Below, one piece after another: positions 58,727 to 64,000 of a stretch of DNA of 64,000 nucleotides. How positions within the stretch are numbered: the first letter of the stretch is position 1; every line of letters starts with the position of its first letter. Made by a program: the position numbers and the translations under genes. The notes below the pieces were generated by a model, which made no database searches, was not told the DNA's origin, and saw nothing but the letters and a program-made list of their open reading frames with translations. The stretch is taken from contig NZ_JADBGF010000001.1 of the NCBI RefSeq assembly GCF_014873495.1, forward strand, positions 7,378,001 to 7,442,000, read 5' to 3'. This DNA comes from Streptomyces stelliscabiei. Lineage in GTDB: Bacteria; Actinomycetota; Actinomycetes; Streptomycetales; Streptomycetaceae.

Positions 58727-61700
58727 GTGCACCTCAAGGCCCTGACCCTTCGCGGGTTCAAGTCGTTCGCCTCGGCGACCACGCTCCGGTTCGAGCCGGG
58801 CATCACGTGCGTCGTCGGACCGAACGGCTCGGGCAAGTCGAACGTCGTGGACGCGCTCAGCTGGGTCATGGGCGAACAGGGCGCGAAATCCCTGCGCGGC
58901 GGCAAGATGGAGGACGTCATCTTCGCCGGCACCACCGGGCGCCCCCCGCTCGGCCGCGCCGAGGTGTCCTTGACCATAGACAACTCCGACGGGGCCCTGC
59001 CCATCGAGTACGCCGAGGTCACGATCACCCGGATCATGTTCCGCAACGGCGGCAGCGAGTACCAGATCAACGGTGACACCTGCCGCCTCCTCGACATCCA
59101 GGACCTGCTCTCCGACTCCGGCATCGGCCGCGAGATGCACGTCATCGTCGGCCAGGGCCAGCTCGACTCCGTCCTGCACGCCGACCCCATGGGCCGCCGC
59201 GCCTTCATCGAGGAGGCCGCCGGAGTCCTCAAGCACCGCAAGCGCAAGGAGAAGGCGCTGCGGAAACTGGACGCCATGCAGGCCAACCTGGCCCGCGTCC
59301 AGGACCTCACCGACGAACTCCGTCGCCAGCTCAAGCCGCTGGGCCGGCAGGCCGCCGTCGCACGCCGGGCCGCGGTCATCCAGGCGGACCTGCGGGACGC
59401 ACGGCTGCGGCTGCTGGCCGACGACCTCGTACGGCTCCAGGCGGCGCTGCGCACCGAGGTCGCCGACGAGGCCGCGCTCAAAGCGCGCAAGGAGGCCGCC
59501 GAGACCGAGCTGAAGAAGGCGCTCCTGCGCGAGTCGCAACTGGAGGGCGAGGTACGGCGGCTGGCGCCGCGCCTCCAGCGGGCCCAGGAGACATGGTACG
59601 AACTGTCGCAGCTCGCCGAACGGGTGCGCGGCACGATCTCCCTGGCCGACGCCCGGGTCAAGAGCGCCACGTCCGCCTCCCCCGAGGAGCGGCGCGGGCG
59701 CGACCCCGAGGACATGGAGCGCGAGGCCGCCCGCGTCCGCGAACAGGAGGCCGAACTCGAAGCGGCCCTGGAGGCGGCCGAGCGCGCCCTGGAGGACACG
59801 GTCGAGCACCGGGCCGAGCTGGAGCGCGAACTGATGGCCGAGGAGCGGCGGCTGAAGGACGTGGCCCGGTCCATCGCCGACCGCCGCGAGTCCCTCGCCC
59901 GGCTGAACGGCCAGGTCAACGCCGCCCGCTCCCGTGCGGCCTCCGCCCAGGCCGAGATCGACCGGCTCGCCGCGGCCCGCGACGAGGCACAGGAGCGTGC
60001 CGTCACCGCCCAGGAGGAGTACGAGGCGCTGCAGGCCGAGGTCGACGGCCTCGACGCCGGCGACTCCGAACTGGCCGAGCTGCACGACGCCGCCAAGCGC
60101 GCCCTCGCCGAGGCCGAGTCCGCCGTCACCGAGGCCCGGGAGGCCACCACCACCGCCGAACGCCGCCGCGCGGCCACCCAGGCCCGCCACGAAGCCCTTG
60201 CGCTGGGCCTGCGCCGCAAGGACGGCACGGGCGCGCTGCTCGCCGCGAAGGACCGGCTCGGGGGCCTGCTGGGGCCGGCCGCCGGGCTGCTGACGGTCAC
60301 TCCCGGCCACGAGGCCGCCCTGGCGGCGGCCTTCGGCGCGGCGGCCGACGCGATCGCCGTGACCACCCCCGCCTCGGCCGCCGAGGCCATCCGCCTGCTG
60401 CGCAAACAGGACGCGGGGCGGGCGGCACTGCTGCTGGCGGGGGCGCCGGAGGACCCGGAGCCGTCCCGGAGGGACGCGGGGGACCGCGCGACCGGCCTCG
60501 ACCAAGTCGCGCGCGGGCCCCGGCCGCTCCCCGCGTCCCCCACCGCACACGTCGCGGCCGACCTCGTCCGCGGCCCCTCCGACCTCATGCCCGCCGTACG
60601 CCGCCTGCTCCACCGCGTCGTCGTGGTCGACACCCTCGAAGACGCCGAGGAACTCGTCTACGCGCGCCCCGACCTCACCGCCGTCACCGCCGAGGGGGAC
60701 CTCCTCGGGGCGCACTTCGCGCACGGCGGGTCCGCCGGCGCGCCCAGCCTGCTGGAGGTGCAGGCGTCCGTCGACGAGGCGGCGGCGGAGTTGGAGGAAC
60801 TGGCCGTACGGTGCGAGGAGTTGGCCGAGGTCCAGCGGAGCGCGGTCGAGTCGCGGCGGGAGCGGGCCGCGCTCGTGGAGGAGCTGGGCGAGCGGCGCCG
60901 GGCGGCGGAGCGGGAGAAGTCCGCGGTGGCCCAGCAGCTCGGGCGGCTGGCCGGGCAGGCGCGGGGCGCCGCCGGGGAGGCCGAGCGGTCCACGGCCGCC
61001 GCCGCACGCGCCCAGGACGCGCTCGACAGAGCCATGGAGGAAGCCGAGGAACTGGCCGAACGGCTCGCGGTGGCCGAGGAGATGCCCGTGGAGGAGGAGC
61101 CGGACACCTCCGTACGGGACCGGCTCGCGGCGGACGGGGCCAACGCGCGCCAGACCGAGATGGAGGCCCGGCTCCAGGTGCGGACGCACGAGGAGCGGGT
61201 CAAGGGGCTCGCGGGGCGCGCGGACTCGCTCGACCGGGCCGCGCGTGCCGAGCGGGAGGCGCGGGCGCGTGCCGAGCAGCGCAGGGCCCGGCTGCGGCAC
61301 GAGGCGGCCGTCGCCGAAGCCGTCGCGTCCGGCGGCCGGCAACTGCTCGGCCATGTCGAGGTCTCCCTCGCCCGGGCGGCGGAGGAACGCACCGCCGCCG
61401 ACGCCGCCAAGGCGCGCCGGGAGCAGGAGCTCGCGCGGGCCCGTGGCGAGGGGCGCGATCTCAAGGCCGAGATGGACAAGCTGACCGACTCCGTCCACCG
61501 GGGCGAGGTGCTCGGCGCCGAGAAGCGGATGCGGATCGAGCAACTGGAGACCAAGGCGCTGGAGGAGCTGGGCGTCGAGCCGGAGGGGCTGGTCGCGGAG
61601 TACGGGCCCGACCAGCTCGTACCGCCGTCGCCGCCGGCCGAGGGCGAGGAGCTGCCGGAGGACCCGGAGCACCCCCGCAACCAGCCGAAGACCTTCCACC

Positions 61701-62344
61701 GGGCCGAGCAGGAGAAGCGGCTCCGGGCGGCCGAGCGGGCGTACCAGCAGCTCGGCAAGGTCAATCCGCTGGCGCTGGAGGAGTTCGCGGCGCTGGAGGA
61801 GCGGCACAAGTTCCTCAGCGAGCAGTTGGAGGACCTGAAGAAGACCCGCGCCGACCTGCTCCAGGTGGTGAAGGAGGTCGACGAACGCGTCGAGCAGGTC
61901 TTCACCGAGGCCTTCTGGGACACCGCACGGGAGTTCGAAGGGGTGTTCTCCCGGCTCTTCCCCGGCGGGGAGGGGCGGCTGATCCTCACCGACCCGGACA
62001 ACATGCTCACCACGGGCGTGGACGTCGAGGCCCGGCCGCCGGGCAAGAAGGTCAAGCGGCTGTCGCTGCTCTCCGGCGGTGAGCGGTCGCTGACCGCCGT
62101 CGCGATGCTCGTGTCGATCTTCAAGGCCCGCCCCAGCCCCTTCTATGTGATGGACGAGGTCGAGGCGGCGCTCGACGACACCAATCTGCAGCGGCTGATC
62201 CGGATCATGCAGGAGCTGCAGGAGGCCTCACAGCTGATCGTGATCACCCACCAGAAGCGGACGATGGAAGTCGCCGACGCGCTCTATGGCGTGTCGATGC
62301 AGGGTGACGGTGTGTCGAAGGTCATCAGCCAGCGGCTGCGTTAG
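58727..62344 (+). CDS. smc: Chromosome segregation ATPase SMC
   Basis: A 1205-residue SMC protein. Walker A is GPNGSGKSN (31-39), coiled coil runs from about 170 to 480, the hinge from about 500 to 660, a second coiled coil runs to about 990, then the signature LSGGERSLTAVAML and Walker B PFYVMDEVEAALDD, ending VSKVISQRLR. It condenses and segregates the chromosome with ScpA/ScpB. GTG 58727 gives MHLKALTLRGFKSF, the family start. Within the hinge a stretch coding PSRRDAGDRATGLDQVARG differs from the usual sequence and coincides with a palindromic-repeat-like DNA segment. Confidence 0.96.
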   Translation: MHLKALTLRGFKSFASATTLRFEPGITCVVGPNGSGKSNVVDALSWVMGEQGAKSLRGGKMEDVIFAGTTGRPPLGRAEVSLTIDNSDGALPIEYAEVTITRIMFRNGGSEYQINGDTCRLLDIQDLLSDSGIGREMHVIVGQGQLDSVLHADPMGRRAFIEEAAGVLKHRKRKEKALRKLDAMQANLARVQDLTDELRRQLKPLGRQAAVARRAAVIQADLRDARLRLLADDLVRLQAALRTEVADEAALKARKEAAETELKKALLRESQLEGEVRRLAPRLQRAQETWYELSQLAERVRGTISLADARVKSATSASPEERRGRDPEDMEREAARVREQEAELEAALEAAERALEDTVEHRAELERELMAEERRLKDVARSIADRRESLARLNGQVNAARSRAASAQAEIDRLAAARDEAQERAVTAQEEYEALQAEVDGLDAGDSELAELHDAAKRALAEAESAVTEAREATTTAERRRAATQARHEALALGLRRKDGTGALLAAKDRLGGLLGPAAGLLTVTPGHEAALAAAFGAAADAIAVTTPASAAEAIRLLRKQDAGRAALLLAGAPEDPEPSRRDAGDRATGLDQVARGPRPLPASPTAHVAADLVRGPSDLMPAVRRLLHRVVVVDTLEDAEELVYARPDLTAVTAEGDLLGAHFAHGGSAGAPSLLEVQASVDEAAAELEELAVRCEELAEVQRSAVESRRERAALVEELGERRRAAEREKSAVAQQLGRLAGQARGAAGEAERSTAAAARAQDALDRAMEEAEELAERLAVAEEMPVEEEPDTSVRDRLAADGANARQTEMEARLQVRTHEERVKGLAGRADSLDRAARAEREARARAEQRRARLRHEAAVAEAVASGGRQLLGHVEVSLARAAEERTAADAAKARREQELARARGEGRDLKAEMDKLTDSVHRGEVLGAEKRMRIEQLETKALEELGVEPEGLVAEYGPDQLVPPSPPAEGEELPEDPEHPRNQPKTFHRAEQEKRLRAAERAYQQLGKVNPLALEEFAALEERHKFLSEQLEDLKKTRADLLQVVKEVDERVEQVFTEAFWDTAREFEGVFSRLFPGGEGRLILTDPDNMLTTGVDVEARPPGKKVKRLSLLSGGERSLTAVAMLVSIFKARPSPFYVMDEVEAALDDTNLQRLIRIMQELQEASQLIVITHQKRTMEVADALYGVSMQGDGVSKVISQRLR
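60471..60541. repeat. Palindromic-repeat-like segment inside the smc hinge coding region
   Basis: 60471-60497 begins GGGACGCGGGGGACCGCGCG and continues ACCGGCC, differing from copy B by only a few bases. An inverted partner, CCGGCCGCTCCCCGCGTCCC, lies at 60520-60539. The frame stays open through both. It looks like a domesticated copy of the intergenic repeat. Confidence 0.6.
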
Positions 62345-62418
62345 CCGTTCCGGTCCACGGGTAGACGAGGGCCGTCGCGGGGTTCCCCGCGTCCGAGCCG
62401 GGGTCCCGATGCAGTCTC

Positions 62419-62515
62419 TTCAATACTTGAATCCAAACTCCTCACCAGTTCGCCGCATCCCTCGTGCAGGGATACTTGACCCCCCTCTTGACTTCGAAAC
62501 TTGAAGACATATTCT
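62419..62515 (+). promoter_or_regulatory. glcP promoter with two TTCRA-N3-TTGAA operator-like sites
   Basis: TTGACT (-35, 62488-62493) and TATTCT (-10, 62510-62515) with a 16-bp spacer form a good vegetative promoter. TTCGAAACTTGAA (62493-62505) lies between the boxes, and a perfect copy of the dyad, TTCAATACTTGAA, lies at 62419-62431. The 74-bp spacing equals about seven helical turns, suiting a looping repressor. Confidence 0.6.
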
Positions 62516-62557
62516 CTGCGGCGTTGCCTTTACCTTCAAAGCGGAAGGTCCCCCCAC

Positions 62558-63976
62558 GTGACCAGCACTGCGCAGGCGTCCAAGTCAGGAGCGCGCGAAG
62601 GCCAGCCCGACCATCTCTCGCACGTGATCTTCATCGCGGCGGCGGCCGCGATGGGCGGTTTCCTCTTCGGCTACGACAGTGCCGTGATCAACGGCGCGGT
62701 CGAAGCCATCCGGCACCGCTACGACATAGGCTCCACGGCTCTGGCCCAGGTCATCGCCGTCGCGCTCATCGGCTGCGCCGTCGGCGCGGCCACGGCCGGC
62801 CGGATAGCCGACCGCATCGGCCGCATCCGGTGCATGCAGATAGCCGCCGCCCTCTTCACGGTGAGCGCCGTCGGCTCCGCGCTCCCCTTCGCGCTGTACG
62901 ACCTCGCCTTCTGGCGGATCGTCGGCGGCTTCGCCATCGGCATGGCGTCGGTCATCGGCCCCGCCTACATCGCCGAGGTGGCCCCGCCCGCCTACCGGGG
63001 ACGGCTCGGTTCGTTCCAGCAGGCCGCGATCGTCGTCGGTATCGCCATCTCCCAGCTGGTCAACTGGGGCATCCTGAACGCCGCCGACGGCGACCAGCGC
63101 GGTGAGCTGCTCGGCCTGGAGGCCTGGCAGATCATGCTCGGCGTCATGGTCGTCCCGGCCGTGCTGTACGGCCTGCTCTCCTTCGCGATCCCCGAGTCCC
63201 CGCGCTTCCTGATCTCCGTCGGCAGGGACGAGCGCGCCCGTGAGGTGCTCGCCGAGGTCGAGGGCAAGGACGTCGACCTGGACGCCCGGGTCGCCGAGAT
63301 CGAGTCGGCCATGCACCGCGAGCACAAGTCGACGTTCAAGGACCTGCTCGGCGGCAGCTTCCTCTTCAAGCCGATCGTCTGGATCGGCATCGGACTGTCG
63401 GTCTTCCAGCAGTTCGTCGGCATCAACGTCGCCTTCTACTACTCCGCGACGCTCTGGCAGTCCGTCGGCGTCGACCCGAGCGAGTCGTTCTTCTACTCCT
63501 TCACGACCTCGATCATCAACATCGTCGGCACCGTCATCGCGATGATCTTCGTGGACCGGATCGGCCGCAAGCCGCTCGCCCTGATCGGCTCCGTCGGCAT
63601 GGTCGTGGGTCTGGCGCTGGAGGCCTGGGCCTTCTCCTTCGACCTCGTCGACGGCAAGCTCCCCGCCACCCAGGGCTGGGTCGCCCTGGTCGCCGCCCAT
63701 GTCTTCGTCCTCTTCTTCGCCCTCTCCTGGGGCGTGGTCGTCTGGGTCATGCTCGGCGAGATGTTCCCGAACCGGCTGCGCGCCGCCGCCCTGGGCGTGG
63801 CCGCCTCCGCGCAGTGGATCGCCAACTGGGCCATCACCGCCAGCTTCCCGTCCCTGGCCGACTGGAACCTCTCGGTGACGTACGTGATCTACACGGTCTT
63901 CGCCGCGCTCTCCATCCCGTTCGTCCTGAAGTTCGTGAAGGAGACGAAGGGCAAGGCGCTGGAGGAGATGGGCTAG
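62558..63976 (+). CDS. glcP: Glucose permease (sugar porter, MFS)
   Basis: A 472-residue 12-span sugar/H+ symporter closely matching the S. coelicolor GlcP glucose permease I recall (SCO5578). Sugar-porter motifs: GGFLFGYDSAVINGA in span 1, GRIADRIGR in loop 2-3, PESPRFL in the central loop, QQFVGINVAFYYS in span 7 (hexose-binding Gln pair), DRIGRKP in loop 8-9 and GEMFPNRLRA in span 10. It ends KETKGKALEEMG. GTG start with GGAAGG upstream. Glucose uptake through GlcP supplies glucose kinase and carbon repression in Streptomyces, which lacks a glucose PTS. Confidence 0.95.
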   Translation: MTSTAQASKSGAREGQPDHLSHVIFIAAAAAMGGFLFGYDSAVINGAVEAIRHRYDIGSTALAQVIAVALIGCAVGAATAGRIADRIGRIRCMQIAAALFTVSAVGSALPFALYDLAFWRIVGGFAIGMASVIGPAYIAEVAPPAYRGRLGSFQQAAIVVGIAISQLVNWGILNAADGDQRGELLGLEAWQIMLGVMVVPAVLYGLLSFAIPESPRFLISVGRDERAREVLAEVEGKDVDLDARVAEIESAMHREHKSTFKDLLGGSFLFKPIVWIGIGLSVFQQFVGINVAFYYSATLWQSVGVDPSESFFYSFTTSIINIVGTVIAMIFVDRIGRKPLALIGSVGMVVGLALEAWAFSFDLVDGKLPATQGWVALVAAHVFVLFFALSWGVVVWVMLGEMFPNRLRAAALGVAASAQWIANWAITASFPSLADWNLSVTYVIYTVFAALSIPFVLKFVKETKGKALEEMG

Positions 63977-64000
63977 CCCGTCGGCCACCCGCCTCCCCGA

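Noticed and set aside
1..64000. CRISPR array, insertion sequence, integrase or prophage
   Set aside because: No spaced identical direct repeats of CRISPR type, no transposase or recombinase motif and no phage structural genes were seen. The tRNA cluster shows no attachment-site duplication.

Overview
The window is a piece of a Streptomyces chromosome. GC is very high, third codon positions are almost always G or C, many starts are GTG, and gene order matches the part of the Streptomyces coelicolor chromosome I remember as roughly SCO5535 to SCO5578 (accB-accE, two conservons, gltX, tRNA-Gln/Glu cluster, ndgR-leuCD-hupS, plsC-gpsA-ddlA, thiL-thiD, rpmB, recG-rsmD-coaD, DUF177-rpmF-rnc-fpg, smc, glcP). 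Those locus numbers are recalled, not searched.

Layout. 1-5.3 kb: the end of an unknown gene, a YceI-family gene, a secreted family 8 polysaccharide lyase, and the acyl-CoA carboxylase pair accB-accE. 5.4-12.2 kb: a six-gene leftward operon of two protein kinases, a PP2C phosphatase, a VWA protein, a YbjN-like protein and a membrane-anchored low-complexity protein. Its last three genes form a TerY-P-type phospho-signalling triad. This is the most accessory-looking block. 12.4-23.1 kb: two tandem leftward conservons (cvnA-B-C-D), each with a sensor-kinase-like membrane protein, a roadblock protein, a DUF742 protein and a small GTPase. The two GTPase genes share a 391-bp identical tract. 23.7-27.9 kb: a tiny protein, a fumarylacetoacetate-hydrolase-family enzyme, gltX, a HAD phosphatase and five tRNA genes. 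27.9-33.9 kb: a MerR regulator divergent from a DUF4188 gene with a clear operator, then the IclR regulator ndgR divergent from leuCD, then hupS.

33.9-42.9 kb is housekeeping metabolism: F420 side-chain nucleotide transfer (cofC/fbiD), phospholipid precursors (plsC, gpsA), cell wall (ddlA), thiamine (thiL, thiD), ribosomal protein L28 and a DAK2/FakA-like kinase. 43.2-48.0 kb holds a two-gene unit of an Hsp90-like ATPase and a large TPR protein, flanked by dispersed palindromic repeats. It looks like an insertion between the DAK2 gene and recG. 48.2-58.4 kb returns to core genes: recG, rsmD, coaD, a coiled-coil DivIVA-like protein, DUF177-rpmF-rnc-fpg, an HxlR regulator with an operator, a CAP-domain membrane protein and acylphosphatase. 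58.7-64 kb carries smc and the glucose permease glcP.

No insertion sequence, prophage, CRISPR array or integrase was seen. The most notable signals are the TerY-P-like operon with its unusual membrane protein, the Hsp90/TPR pair, the gene-conversion tract between the conservon GTPases, a family of extragenic palindromes (one copy apparently inside the smc hinge coding region), and several well-formed operators beside their regulators.
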